In this document: positions 45,301 to 53,081 of the stretch, piece after piece
Layout: every line of letters begins with the position of its first letter
Position numbering within the stretch: position 1 is the first letter of the stretch
Assembly (NCBI RefSeq): GCF_001642955.1
Contig: NZ_LWSK01000032.1
Coordinates: forward strand, 1 to 53,081
DNA length: 53,081 nt
From: Rubripirellula obstinata
Lineage (GTDB): Bacteria; Planctomycetota; Planctomycetia; Pirellulales; Pirellulaceae
Reading direction: 5' to 3'
The notes under the pieces: model-generated
The model's database searches: none
Seen by the model: the letters and a program-made list of their open reading frames with translations, nothing else
What the model was told of the DNA's origin: nothing
Program-made: the position numbers and the translations under genes

Positions 45301-45896
45301 ACGTGGAATTCCCTCCCAACTTGGGCGCGCCCAAAAGTGAGGTCATCAATAAACTTGCCTCATGGACGACTTCGCCCATTGATGGAATTCGATACTTTTC
45401 CGGAACAGCAAACTATCAAAAACAGTTCCATGTGCCTGAGAATTGGGTGCAGTCAGATTATTCTATTGAGTTAGATCTTGGCCGCGTTCACGTGATGGCG
45501 AAAGTCATCGTCAATGGAAAAAACCTGGGCGTTTTTTGGAAAGCACCGTTCCGAATCAATCTGGATAAACATGCCAAAGCTGGCGTGAATGATTTGGAAG
45601 TAAGAGTCACGAATCTGTGGCCCAATCGATTGATCGGGGATGAACAACTTCCTGATGATGTAAAAAGGCGGGGACCGAATGTGAAACAATGGCCGGACTG
45701 GCTGTCCCGGGGTAGCCAACGCCCTACGAATCGAATTACTTTTCAAGGGTATAAGCATTGGAGTAAGGATTCGGAACTAAAACCTTCCGGTTTGTTGGGG
45801 CCGGTCCTGGTACGACCCTACGTCCGGGCGGTCGTACAATCTCCATTGGAAACTGCTGATTTAAACCGGATTGATACTACAAAAGAGAACCAATGA
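42348..45896 (+). CDS. GH106-like alpha-L-rhamnosidase, secreted
   Basis: A 1182-residue secreted enzyme, paralogue of 15241-18654. The signal peptide is followed by PPDSAKALTWWHWMNGNVSK, FHNGPGWSSSGGPWVTPD, IDSYEVGTANW, SIAESEAFTSTGGW, YHTYVHQPW and HNTWWEQGKAYMDYVARSQ, all GH106-like. The C-terminal sandwich reads YFSGTANYQKQFHVP, NGKNLGVFWKAPF and LEVRVTNLWPNRLIGDEQ. An inserted beta-rich segment at about residues 760-940 makes it longer than its paralogue. The stop overlaps the start of the GH78-like gene by four bases (ATGA), so the two are translationally coupled. Here the order is GH106 then GH78, the reverse of the 12.1 kb operon. Confidence 0.87.
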   Translation: MKAMKRIFFSITILLVVATANALASDPLKQGFRTPPDSAKALTWWHWMNGNVSKEGITEDLESMKRVGVHGAQLFNVNLGHPPGSTAYLNPEWLDLFKFAAEEADRLGLELAFHNGPGWSSSGGPWVTPDLAMQELVFSEVTHQGGKPFKARLPQPKTQLDYYQDIAILAFPTPKVSEHIHSLDYKTLSGKVRNRLMPESKTIPADAVIRAETLIDLTDRVSDEGLLNWNAPAGQWTILRLGYTPTGARNRPGVVGGQGLECDKMSRKAVDAFWKDGIDPIIQKLGPLIGTAVTKCHIDSYEVGTANWTKDFETEFKRLRGYDCSDFLPALAGYYVESGDVSERFLWDFRRTIGDLMAENYYGRFRELSHQHGMVFSLEPYWGPFDNMQVGEAADVVMAEFWSGVLAFFDSPKFVASIAKLNGSSIAESEAFTSTGGWDQSPATLKAIGDRAWAQGINRFVYHTYVHQPWDAKPGLTLGPFGISFNRHNTWWEQGKAYMDYVARSQFLLQQGQTVADVLVFVGESSPNDTFLVPGIEELGFNYDLIGHNKLAALTVEDGKIYTPFGDAYSILMLPETTWMRPETLGLIRQLAKAGATITGPKPTRSPSLQGYPACDDQLAEMADALWDTGIIRNDPVLDMLQQGTLSPDFRVVRGSDENLDVTHRRAGETEIYFLANSQKNSRVEECRFRVAGKQPEFWDAMTGEISNAAVWHDHGDGTTTVRVQLESEASVFVIFQKPAAASDSIVEVAMNLNRTAPTPLPDLKIVKAQYGTFLPAGLIDVKEIVESRIKNGMLSLNATRSELCQSDPAPGYHKELRVEYQIGDQRAFKYAKERERLEIDANGKGELTILKAVFGKFELGVEGVPSVYPVHDVTDRIESLIDAGKYQIAVDDGLVEGASVVGHRNTLRLVYSSGVETFKQTVAAGKFLKLTQPTPEPTLLRSNRIVTWKTPCPGTLTCKMASGQTVTAEVKSVPAPIELTGSWNVEFPPNLGAPKSEVINKLASWTTSPIDGIRYFSGTANYQKQFHVPENWVQSDYSIELDLGRVHVMAKVIVNGKNLGVFWKAPFRINLDKHAKAGVNDLEVRVTNLWPNRLIGDEQLPDDVKRRGPNVKQWPDWLSRGSQRPTNRITFQGYKHWSKDSELKPSGLLGPVLVRPYVRAVVQSPLETADLNRIDTTKENQ

Positions 45897-48256
45897 ACAA
45901 ATTACTTACAATACTCGCTGCATCGTTATTCATACCTCTATGCGGCTCCGTGAATGCAGAACCGGTTGATTGGAAGGCGCAATGGATTTGGCAGGCGGAA
46001 GATGGCCCATCGAATTCTTGGGTGGCGTTTCGCAAAAACGTCAAACTGGATGCAGTGCCACAGAAAGTGGTCGCGAACATTTCTGCTGACAGTAAATACT
46101 GGATGTGGATCAACGGCGAGATGGTCGTCTTTGAAGGCAGCGTCGCTCGCGGACCAAGTCCGTCCAAGCCCTGGAAACGCGGCAAAGAAGTTTGGAAAAA
46201 GCCACCCGAAGCCAAGCCGTCGAACACTTGGTACGAAGAAGTTGATATCACGCGATTCTTAGAACCGGGCGAAAACACGATTGCGGTGCTGGCTTGGTAT
46301 TGGGGCAACGAAACTCACAAGGGCACCCACATCGATAGCGGCAAAGGCGGATTCATTTTCCAGGCTGACATTGGCGAGAAGAAACTGGTTTCCGATCGCA
46401 GTTGGAAAGTCAAAGCGGATCCCGCTTACGCGATCGACAGTGGCGACACCGGAAAAAACATCGTGCAGTTCCATGTGAAGTACGACGCTCGTAAATCGAT
46501 GGGCGACTGGATGTCACCGGACTATTCCGATGCCGATTGGAAAGCAGCAACCGAGAAAGGAATCCCACCAGCAGCACCTTGGTACAACCTGGAAAAGAAC
46601 TACGTGCCCGCGCTGGTGAACCACGGTTTGCAGTTCTATCAAGACTATCCGGAATCGAAATTCCCGCTGATCAGTGAAGGCCAAGCGATCAGTTGCACGC
46701 TGCCGTTCAACCAGCAGATCACGCCTTATCTTGACATTGAATGCGACGCTGGGCTGGAGATCAAGATCACCACCGATGACCGTCACAATATGATCGACGC
46801 GTTCTATACAACTAAACAGGGCCGTCAAAGCTTTGAGAGTTTTTCATGGATGAATGGTCACAAGGTGATCTATGAAATCCCTGCTGGCGTGAAGATACAC
46901 GGGTTGAAGTATCGCTGGATGAGCGTCGGTAACATGGCCGGTTCATTTCAATGCAGCGACCCATTCTACGAACGTTTGTGGTGGATGGGGCGCAACACGC
47001 TTTTTGTTTGCGCCCGCGACAACTTCATGGATTGCCCCGACCGCGAACGGGCGTGTTGGATCGGCGACGTGTCGGATCAGGCCAGCTATCTGTTTTACTG
47101 CATGGACGATCCGGGACGACAACTGCTGAAAAAAGCGATCCGGGTGACGATGGCGTATAGCGAAGACGGCGTCTATGCCGCGCTGGGGCCGCTGCGTTTG
47201 CGTGAACTTCCTAGCCAGAGTCTGCAGTTTGTGGACCAGTGCATCTGGCAATACTATTTCAACACGGGTGACGAAGAAACGCTGCGATACGCCTACCCGT
47301 ATGTTCGCGAATACTTGAATCTGTGGAGCATCGGTGCCAATGGTTTGCCCAAACGAGAAAAGCGTTCGAGCGATTTTTGGAACTGGAGCGACTGGGGAGT
47401 GAAGAATACGCTCGATCAGGACGTTGTGCTTGATTCGCTGTACTACATGGCACTGAACAGCGCAAAGAAAATGGCGATGGAACTCGGCGAGAAAAAAGAC
47501 ATCGTCTGGTACGACGAGCGTATCGAGTCGATGGACAAGGCTTTCAACAAGGCGTACTGGACGGGCAAGTATTACAGCAGTCGCCCAGGAAAGTTGCAGG
47601 ACGATCGGGCGAACTGCCTGACGATTCTGTCCGGGTTAGCTGACGAGGATAAGCACGATTCGATCGTCGAAAATGTGCTGATCCCCAACCAGTTTTGCAG
47701 TCCGCACTTTGAGTGGATGGTGGAGGAGGCGATGTGCTATGCCGGGCGATACGACGCTGCTCTGACGCGAATGAAAGAACGATATCAGAGTCAGGTCGAT
47801 CGCGAGGGGATGAGCACGTTGTATGAAATGTTCCCCAATGGTGGAACGTACAACCACGCTTGGAACGCGCCGAACACGATTCTTTCCAAGCACATCGCTG
47901 GCATTGAACCGACCGGTATCGGCTGGAGCGAATTTCAGATCTTGCCAAACATGGAACACTTCGCTTCGCTGAAACAGGTGGTTCCAAGTGTGAGTGGAGA
48001 CATCACCGTTGGCCTAGAACAAAAGGAAAACGCTTTCAACCTGGACCTCGTTTCGCCAGATGGAACGACGGCAGTCATCGGTATTCCAAAATCAATCGGA
48101 ACCCTGGCCGAAATCCGTGCCAACGACAAACCGATCTGGAAGGAAGGGCAGTTCATCAGCAGCGGTTTGCAGATCCAGCAAGCAGATGAAGACGACAAAT
48201 ACCTGAAGTTCAAACTCCCCGCCGGCACCTGGAAAATCTCCGCGACGGCTCGGTAA
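45893..48256 (+). CDS. GH78-like alpha-L-rhamnosidase, secreted
   Basis: A 787-residue secreted enzyme, paralogue of 12108-14459. Signal peptide (LLTILAASLFIPLCGSVNA), sandwich domain (WKAQWIWQAEDGPSNSW) and (alpha/alpha)6 barrel. MDCPDRERACWIGD gives Asp380, Glu385 and Asp392 with the GH78 D-x4-E-x6-D spacing; TLYEMF with Glu645 is the candidate base, followed by NHAWNAPN. Its residues 28-250 region has the close degenerate copy at 35036. The start codon overlaps the GH106-like stop, so the two proteins are made in coordinated amounts and probably attack the same rhamnose-containing substrate. Compared with the paralogue it has an insertion of charged residues near residue 85-105. Confidence 0.9.
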   Translation: MNKLLTILAASLFIPLCGSVNAEPVDWKAQWIWQAEDGPSNSWVAFRKNVKLDAVPQKVVANISADSKYWMWINGEMVVFEGSVARGPSPSKPWKRGKEVWKKPPEAKPSNTWYEEVDITRFLEPGENTIAVLAWYWGNETHKGTHIDSGKGGFIFQADIGEKKLVSDRSWKVKADPAYAIDSGDTGKNIVQFHVKYDARKSMGDWMSPDYSDADWKAATEKGIPPAAPWYNLEKNYVPALVNHGLQFYQDYPESKFPLISEGQAISCTLPFNQQITPYLDIECDAGLEIKITTDDRHNMIDAFYTTKQGRQSFESFSWMNGHKVIYEIPAGVKIHGLKYRWMSVGNMAGSFQCSDPFYERLWWMGRNTLFVCARDNFMDCPDRERACWIGDVSDQASYLFYCMDDPGRQLLKKAIRVTMAYSEDGVYAALGPLRLRELPSQSLQFVDQCIWQYYFNTGDEETLRYAYPYVREYLNLWSIGANGLPKREKRSSDFWNWSDWGVKNTLDQDVVLDSLYYMALNSAKKMAMELGEKKDIVWYDERIESMDKAFNKAYWTGKYYSSRPGKLQDDRANCLTILSGLADEDKHDSIVENVLIPNQFCSPHFEWMVEEAMCYAGRYDAALTRMKERYQSQVDREGMSTLYEMFPNGGTYNHAWNAPNTILSKHIAGIEPTGIGWSEFQILPNMEHFASLKQVVPSVSGDITVGLEQKENAFNLDLVSPDGTTAVIGIPKSIGTLAEIRANDKPIWKEGQFISSGLQIQQADEDDKYLKFKLPAGTWKISATAR

Positions 48257-48415
48257 ATGAAAAGTTCATGCTGACCACCCTTGCAACTGATAGGGCAAGA
48301 CCAATTAGGACTGTGCGTCGGTCGCCCAAGAAGCGTTGTTGAACCTGCTAGAACAGATGCGGACGTAACAGCGGCCGCATTTGATGAAGGGGACTGCAAT
48401 CGAAAGATTTCGCTG

Positions 48416-49420
48416 ATGATCACACTTTCCAACACCGACATCCAACTTCCTTCCGGCGACCTTCATGGGCTGGCTAAGTACAGCGAATTGAAGGAAATGG
48501 CCCGTGGCGGTAACGGGGTTTTGTATTCTGCCCACGATCAAATTGTCGGGCGAACAGTCGCCATCAAAACGCTGTTGCCTCAGTTCCGCTTTGACCGTTC
48601 GTATCGTCGGCGGCTTTTGCGAGAGGCTCGCGTGACGGCGCAACTTGAACATCCCGGCACGGTGCCGGTTCACGAAATCGGAGACGACGACGAATTCGGA
48701 ATCTATTACGCGATGAAACGAATCTCTGGCGAGAACTTCTTTGCGGTGCTACGGAGAATTGGGAAGGGCGACGAAGAGACGGTCGGAGCGTTTCCGCTGC
48801 GACGTCGGATCGAAATCGTGACTGCAACCTGTCGCACTTTATCGTTCGCTCATGCGGTCGGTGTCATTCATCGAGACGTCAAGCCCGACAATATCTGGGT
48901 GGGGAACTTTGGCGAAGTGACGTTGCTGGATTGGGGCACGGCTAAGGTTTGGGGAGAATCCAACTTTGACGATGACCGATATCAAGTGACTCCTACGCGT
49001 CCACAACATGCGATGTCAGCGGAGGTTGATGATCCTGCTGTCCAACACATCCACAGCGGCATCGCCGACTTGCCAGCACTCACGCCGACCAAGCAATTGC
49101 TCGGGACACCGACCTACATGTCACCCGAGCAGATTCGCAATCTTGATCTCGACGAGCGAAGCGACATCTTTTCAGCCGGCATTTGCCTGTACGAAGCGAT
49201 GGCAATTGCGGAACCTTTTCGCGGCACGAATCAAGACGAAACTTTCGAGAATATCTGCTCTCGGCAACCCGCTCCACCGAGCGAACGTTCGCCACAACAC
49301 CAGATCCCAGCACGTGCGGATGCGATCGTTTCCAGAGCGATCGCAAAGCAGCCATCCGCAAGGTACGAATCGATGCATCAACTGATTGTAGATCTGGAAG
49401 AGTTAATCCAATCGCTCTGA
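48416..49420 (+). CDS. Serine/threonine protein kinase
   Basis: A 334-residue Hanks-type kinase, essentially a bare catalytic domain. Gly-rich loop MARGGNGVLY, Lys51 in VAIKTLLP, catalytic loop HRDVKPDN with Asp154, and DWG (Asp172) in place of DFG, as in several planctomycete kinases. GTPTYMSPEQ is the activation-segment end. No membrane segment or sensor domain is visible. The frame extends upstream to 48281, but the Met at 48416 starts the protein-like part. It lies 160 bases after the GH78-like gene on the same strand; a functional link is possible but unproven. Confidence 0.9.
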   Translation: MITLSNTDIQLPSGDLHGLAKYSELKEMARGGNGVLYSAHDQIVGRTVAIKTLLPQFRFDRSYRRRLLREARVTAQLEHPGTVPVHEIGDDDEFGIYYAMKRISGENFFAVLRRIGKGDEETVGAFPLRRRIEIVTATCRTLSFAHAVGVIHRDVKPDNIWVGNFGEVTLLDWGTAKVWGESNFDDDRYQVTPTRPQHAMSAEVDDPAVQHIHSGIADLPALTPTKQLLGTPTYMSPEQIRNLDLDERSDIFSAGICLYEAMAIAEPFRGTNQDETFENICSRQPAPPSERSPQHQIPARADAIVSRAIAKQPSARYESMHQLIVDLEELIQSL

Positions 49421-49437
49421 AGTTCACCGTAACCTAG

Positions 49438-49482
49438 CCTAACTTTGCTTGGCCTAACTTTGCTTGGCCTGGCTTTGCTTGG
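49438..49482. repeat. Three tandem 15-bp units
   Basis: CCTAACTTTGCTTGG at 49438-49452 and 49453-49467 are identical; the third unit at 49468-49482 differs at two bases. The repeat lies between the convergent kinase and serS genes. Confidence 0.93.
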
Positions 49483-49519
49483 CTCGCTGATGCATTGGGC
49501 AGACGGACCTTCGTTCGCG

Positions 49520-50794
49520 TTACCCAATGACTGCTTTGCCAACCCAGGGCTGCAACGCCTTGGGAACCTTGACCGAGCCATCGGCTTGTTGGTGGTTTTC
49601 CAGGATCGCGATCATGGCTCGGCCGGTCGCTACGGCGGTACCGTTGAGCGTGTGGACGAAGTCGGTTCCTTTTTTCCCGGCCTGTTTGGATCGCACGTTC
49701 AATCGGCGTGCCTGGTAATCGGTGCAATTACTTGTGCTGGTGACCTCGCCCCATTGTCCCGAATCTCCACGGCCTGGCATCCATGCTTCCAGATCGAATT
49801 TGCGGTAGGCCGGTCCGCCAAGGTCGCCGGCAGCGGTGTCGATGACACGATAGGGAACTTCCAACGCGTCAAAGATCTCACATTCTAAATCGCGAAGTCG
49901 ATCGTGCATTGCATCGCTTTGCTCGGGTGATGTGAAAGCGAACATTTCGACTTTTGTGAATTGGTGTACACGGTACAAACCTTTGGACGCTCGACCCGCC
50001 GCGCCTGCTTCGGTTCGGAAACAGTGACTCAGTCCGCAAAGCAGTAGCGGCAAATCAGCTGCGTCGATCGTTTGACCAGCCATCATGCCACCGAGCGTGA
50101 TTTCAGCCGTTCCGACCAGGTTTAACTCGGTGTCTTCGACGCTGTAAATTTGAGTTTCAGGGCCACGCGGATTGAACCCAATTCCTTGTAGGATATGGGT
50201 CAGGGCCAAGTCAGGTGTGGTGACCGGGGTGAAGCCGACACCGGCCAGCTTGCTGATTGCAAACTGTTGCAGCGCCAAGTCCAAAAGCACGGCATCGTTC
50301 TTCAAAAAGTAGAAACCCGAACCGGAAACGCGGGCACCGGCCTCGAAGTCGAACAGGTCATGTTTTTCGCCAATCGCAACATGGTCCAGCGGTTGGAAAT
50401 CAAACTCCGGCTTGGCTGTTTTCCCAAACGACAATTCTTTTGCATCATCCTCGCCACCTTCGGGCACGTCAGGATGCGTCATGTTGGGAAGTTCTGAAAT
50501 GATCTCGCTAATTTGCTGATCAATTGCATCTTGTTCGGCTTGCGCTGCGTCTTTGGCGGCGCGAAGTTCTCGGCCTTTTTCGATCAGCACTTGACGTTCA
50601 TCGTTATCCTTTGCTTTCGGAATCAGCTTGCTGGTTTCGTTGGCTTGGCGGTTGAGGTCTTCGGCGAGCTTTAGTTTTTCCAGCCGACTGGCATCCAAAG
50701 CAATCACTGCCGACGGATCGCATTGGACGCCACGCGAGGCGCAATTTTTGATAACGGCGTCCAAGTTTTCGATAAGGAATTTTCGATCAAGCAT
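49520..50794 (-). CDS. serS: Serine--tRNA ligase
   Basis: A 424-residue class II aminoacyl-tRNA synthetase of normal length for bacterial SerRS. Residues 1-110 form the tRNA-binding coiled-coil arm (MLDRKFLIENLDAVIKN; EKLKLAEDLNRQANE). The catalytic domain has motif 2 (FRTEAGAAGRASKGLYRVHQF) and TSTSNCTDYQARRL near motif 3, ending in GTAVATGRAMIAILENHQ. It charges tRNA-Ser and tRNA-Sec-like substrates with serine in the cytoplasm. It is the second minus-strand gene after the M20 dipeptidase, 62 bases downstream. Confidence 0.97.
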   Translation of the reverse strand: MLDRKFLIENLDAVIKNCASRGVQCDPSAVIALDASRLEKLKLAEDLNRQANETSKLIPKAKDNDERQVLIEKGRELRAAKDAAQAEQDAIDQQISEIISELPNMTHPDVPEGGEDDAKELSFGKTAKPEFDFQPLDHVAIGEKHDLFDFEAGARVSGSGFYFLKNDAVLLDLALQQFAISKLAGVGFTPVTTPDLALTHILQGIGFNPRGPETQIYSVEDTELNLVGTAEITLGGMMAGQTIDAADLPLLLCGLSHCFRTEAGAAGRASKGLYRVHQFTKVEMFAFTSPEQSDAMHDRLRDLECEIFDALEVPYRVIDTAAGDLGGPAYRKFDLEAWMPGRGDSGQWGEVTSTSNCTDYQARRLNVRSKQAGKKGTDFVHTLNGTAVATGRAMIAILENHQQADGSVKVPKALQPWVGKAVIG

Positions 50795-50856
50795 GGGAAT
50801 CGTGATTGGGTTCAGTGGAGAGGAATGTGCGGTGGAAATTACACGGGAGAATCAAT

Positions 50857-52254
50857 TCAGGAAGACAACTTCCCAATCGATTCCCACAGCATCGTTGATG
50901 CTTGGATGCCGCGGTAGAAATCTTCGATGCAGAATTTTTCGTCGGGGCTGTGAGCGTTGTCATCCGACAGACCCCATCCCAATAACAGGCAATCGCACCG
51001 GAGTGTTTCTTGGAACCGTGTGACGATGGGAATCGAACCGCCTTCGCGAATCAGGACGGGTGGCGTTTCAAAAGCTGCCGTGATGGCGGCGCGGGCTGCG
51101 TCCATGAAACGGCTGTTGGTGTCGGCCAACATGCCGGGTGCTCCGTGGTCGGGCGTCAGTTTAAACGTGACGCCGGTCGGCAAGTGCTTTGTCAGGTGTG
51201 AATTAATGGCATCAGTTAATTGCGTGGGATCCTGATCGGGAACAAGACGAAAACTGAACTTTGCGGACGCTTGTGCTGGCAAGACGGTTTTGACGCCTTC
51301 GCCTTGATGGCCGCTGGTCAGGCCGTTGATGTCGAACGTCGGCCGCGCCCATCGTCGCTCGTCGGCCGAGTAACCTTTTTCGCCGAACAGTTCACTCGCA
51401 CCGACGGACTTGGCGAAGTCGTCAGTTTTAGGAAGCTGGTCCCATGCTTCACGCTCGGCTGGCGAAAGATCGCGAACGCTGTCGTAGAAACCATCGATTG
51501 CAATTCTGCCTTCGCGATCGACCATCGATGACATCAGATGGCACAGCGCGATCGCCGGATTCATCACCGCACCGCCAAACGAACCACTATGCAGATCCTG
51601 TTTTGGACCTTGCACCAACAATTCGTAGGTCGCGATTCCTCGCAGTCCGTAGGTGATCGCCGGCTGGCCGGGACCGTATTGGCTGCTGTCGCTGATCACA
51701 ACGCAGTCGCATGCCAGCTTGTCGGCCAATTCTGGCATCATGCGTTCCAAGTTTTCGCTGCCGACTTCTTCTTCGCCTTCGATCAGCAACTTGATCTGTA
51801 GCGGCAAGGGTTTACCGGTCGCCATCCAATCACAAATGCTATGGACGTGTGTTAAGACTTGGCCTTTGTCATCGGTCGCACCGCGTGCATACAAATTTCC
51901 GTTGCGGACGGTGGGTTCAAACGCGGGGGTGGTCCAAAGATTCAGCGGTTCGGGCGGCTGAACGTCGTAGTGTCCGTAGACCAAAACAACGGGCGCACCA
52001 TCGATCGCCGGACTTTCCGCATAGATCATCGGATGGCCTTGGGTCTGGATTGTTTCGACCTTTAAGCCGGAATCTGCCAACTTGTTAGCGATCCAGTCGC
52101 CAGCGGCTTTGACGTCGCCGATTTTGGAGGTGTCGCTGCTAACGCTGGGAATTTTTAGCCATTGAATCAATTCGTCCAGATGTCGCTGTTGTGATTGCTG
52201 AAGCGATTGGGCCATGAAATGGGCTGACATTGGTTTTTGAGTGGATTCGGTCAC
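50857..52254 (-). CDS. M20 family dipeptidase
   Basis: A 465-residue zinc peptidase of the M20 (CNDP/PepV-like, ArgE/DapE superfamily) group. Metal-binding YGHYDVQPPEP has His95 and Asp97, the bridging Asp is at ARGATDDKGQ (residue 128 or 129), and the catalytic Glu lies in IEGEEEVGSEN (about 161-162). RGIATYELLVQGPKQDLHSG is the usual start of the dimerisation domain. It should hydrolyse dipeptides or acylated amino acids in the cytoplasm. There is no signal peptide. It sits upstream of serS and divergent from clpS. Confidence 0.93.
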   Translation of the reverse strand: MTESTQKPMSAHFMAQSLQQSQQRHLDELIQWLKIPSVSSDTSKIGDVKAAGDWIANKLADSGLKVETIQTQGHPMIYAESPAIDGAPVVLVYGHYDVQPPEPLNLWTTPAFEPTVRNGNLYARGATDDKGQVLTHVHSICDWMATGKPLPLQIKLLIEGEEEVGSENLERMMPELADKLACDCVVISDSSQYGPGQPAITYGLRGIATYELLVQGPKQDLHSGSFGGAVMNPAIALCHLMSSMVDREGRIAIDGFYDSVRDLSPAEREAWDQLPKTDDFAKSVGASELFGEKGYSADERRWARPTFDINGLTSGHQGEGVKTVLPAQASAKFSFRLVPDQDPTQLTDAINSHLTKHLPTGVTFKLTPDHGAPGMLADTNSRFMDAARAAITAAFETPPVLIREGGSIPIVTRFQETLRCDCLLLGWGLSDDNAHSPDEKFCIEDFYRGIQASTMLWESIGKLSS

Positions 52255-52393
52255 GTACGTTTCGCCTGGGTATTTCGCAATTTTGGGACTCCCGATCGGT
52301 GGTCGGACGCGCTAGAATGTTAGCAGTGAAAGAATAACGCCAAAGTGGCCGAAGATTAATGCCCGGTAGAAGTTGCAAGGAGCAAGCGGCATC

Positions 52394-52780
52394 ATGTCAG
52401 ACGAACAATCCATGGTGGCTGAACTTGAAATCGACGAACAGACCCAAGATCAAGTCGAAGAACGTTACAGCACACGACGACAACGCCAAGAAAAGACCGA
52501 GCGTAAACGCCAACCTCGGTACAACGTTATTTTGTGGGATGATAAAGATCACAGCTACGACTATGTCGTGTTAATGATGAAGGATTTATTTCATCATCCG
52601 ATCGAAATTGGTTTCCAAATTGCCAAGCAGGTCGATAAGGGTGGCAAGGCATGTTGCTTGACCACAACGCTGGAACACGCCGAATTGAAACGCGATCAAA
52701 TTCATGCGTTCGGCAAAGACGATCTGATTGCACGTTGCAAAGGCAGCATGTCGGCAACGATCGAACCGGTTCCCGAATAA
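52394..52780 (+). CDS. clpS: ATP-dependent Clp protease adaptor ClpS
   Basis: A 128-residue ClpS. The core starts at RYNVILWDDKDHSYDYVVLM, with the ClpS N-D/E-D loop replaced by WDDKDH. MMKDLFHHPIEIGFQIAKQV and GKACCLTTTLEHAE follow the family pattern. ClpS delivers N-degron substrates to ClpA/ClpC. The N-terminal 35 residues are acidic and Gln/Arg-rich extension. An AAGGAG site lies about 11 bases before ATG 52394; the TTG at 52373 has no such site, so I prefer the ATG. Confidence 0.9.
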   Translation: MSDEQSMVAELEIDEQTQDQVEERYSTRRQRQEKTERKRQPRYNVILWDDKDHSYDYVVLMMKDLFHHPIEIGFQIAKQVDKGGKACCLTTTLEHAELKRDQIHAFGKDDLIARCKGSMSATIEPVPE

Positions 52781-53081
52781 ACTGCTTCGCAAGAGTTTTT
52801 GGAATTGGATTCCGGACCTGAAAACCGCAACCGTAGCTGTGACGGTTGCCAAAGTAGGCCGTAGCGAGTGGAGCGAGTTACGGCTGGTATCGCTGTGACG
52901 CAATTGGTAGCGGAAGTCGCCAAGACCAGGGCTTTCGGTGATCCCGCGATCGTGGCCGAAACTCTTGGCGACTTGTTGAACTATCTCGTTTTCGATGGGT
53001 TTTGGGGTGGTTTCCCCCTTACCCCCGCTGCGCTCATCGCGCAGCGGGAGCCTCGTTAAGTCGTCGTGTCGGGTTGGAGGG
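52781..53081. other. Terminal intergenic region with families A and B
   Basis: Holds a family A half copy (52854-52884), a degenerate family B copy (52907-52977) and a small GC hairpin at about 53027-53051. No gene is visible up to the window end. Confidence 0.65.

Noticed and set aside
53027-53051. GC hairpin as terminator of clpS
   Set aside because: It lies about 250 bases after the stop, past two repeat elements, and has no T-run.
1-53081. CRISPR array
   Set aside because: The repeats are inverted and irregularly spaced, without a constant direct repeat and unique spacers; no cas gene is present.
1-53081. tRNA, rRNA or transposase genes
   Set aside because: No cloverleaf-like or rRNA sequence and no transposase or integrase motif was seen; the palindromes have no coding partner in this window.

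Overview
The window looks like a chromosomal segment of a marine planctomycete of the Rhodopirellula type (Pirellulaceae). Three things suggest this. Protein families typical of that group are present: two DUF1559 pseudopilin-like proteins with the C-terminal H-x9-DG motif, PEP-CTERM proteins, many type I sulfatases and a DUF1080 protein. There is no SusC/SusD or TonB system next to the glycosidases. The intergenic DNA is full of long perfect palindromes such as the one built on GTAGGCCGTAGCGAG. This is inferred from gene content; no marker gene was compared.

Layout. 1-6.6 kb is housekeeping and transport: a stand-alone LON substrate-binding domain protein, a Bax inhibitor-1/YccA membrane protein, a secreted peroxiredoxin-like protein, a DUF2293 protein and an SLC12-type transporter. 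7-11.5 kb holds a DUF1559 protein, a polysaccharide deacetylase plus GT4 glycosyltransferase pair, and a membrane-anchored coiled-coil/H3TH protein. 12.1-18.7 kb is a plus-strand operon of GH78-like rhamnosidase, DUF1080 and GH106-like rhamnosidase. It converges on a minus-strand operon of four sulfatase genes (24.6-19.0 kb), one of which has lost its catalytic N-terminus. 25.2-34.9 kb is a cell-surface and signalling block: DUF1559 protein with a small lipoprotein, a NarL-type two-component pair, a PEP-CTERM protein and a 1074-residue LamG/PEP-CTERM/sulfatase/PEP-CTERM open frame. 35.0-35.8 kb is a decayed chimera of GH78 and GH106 genes. 36.7-48.3 kb holds a GH39-like glycosidase, a GH2 enzyme and a translationally coupled GH106-GH78 pair. 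The end carries a Ser/Thr kinase, serS, an M20 dipeptidase and clpS.

How it fits together. Two intact GH78/GH106 sets and one dead one, GH2, GH39-like, DUF1080, two iduronate-2-sulfatase-like enzymes and other sulfatases form a catabolic locus for a sulfated, rhamnose-containing polysaccharide. Ulvan-like glycans are a reasonable guess, but no polysaccharide lyase or GH88/GH105 is present here. The most unusual elements are the double PEP-CTERM sulfatase, two sulfatases whose active-site motif ends in Leu instead of Arg, the headless sulfatase, the chimeric pseudogene, and a near-identical 16-29 bp element upstream of three transcription units around the two-component system, which I propose as its operator.
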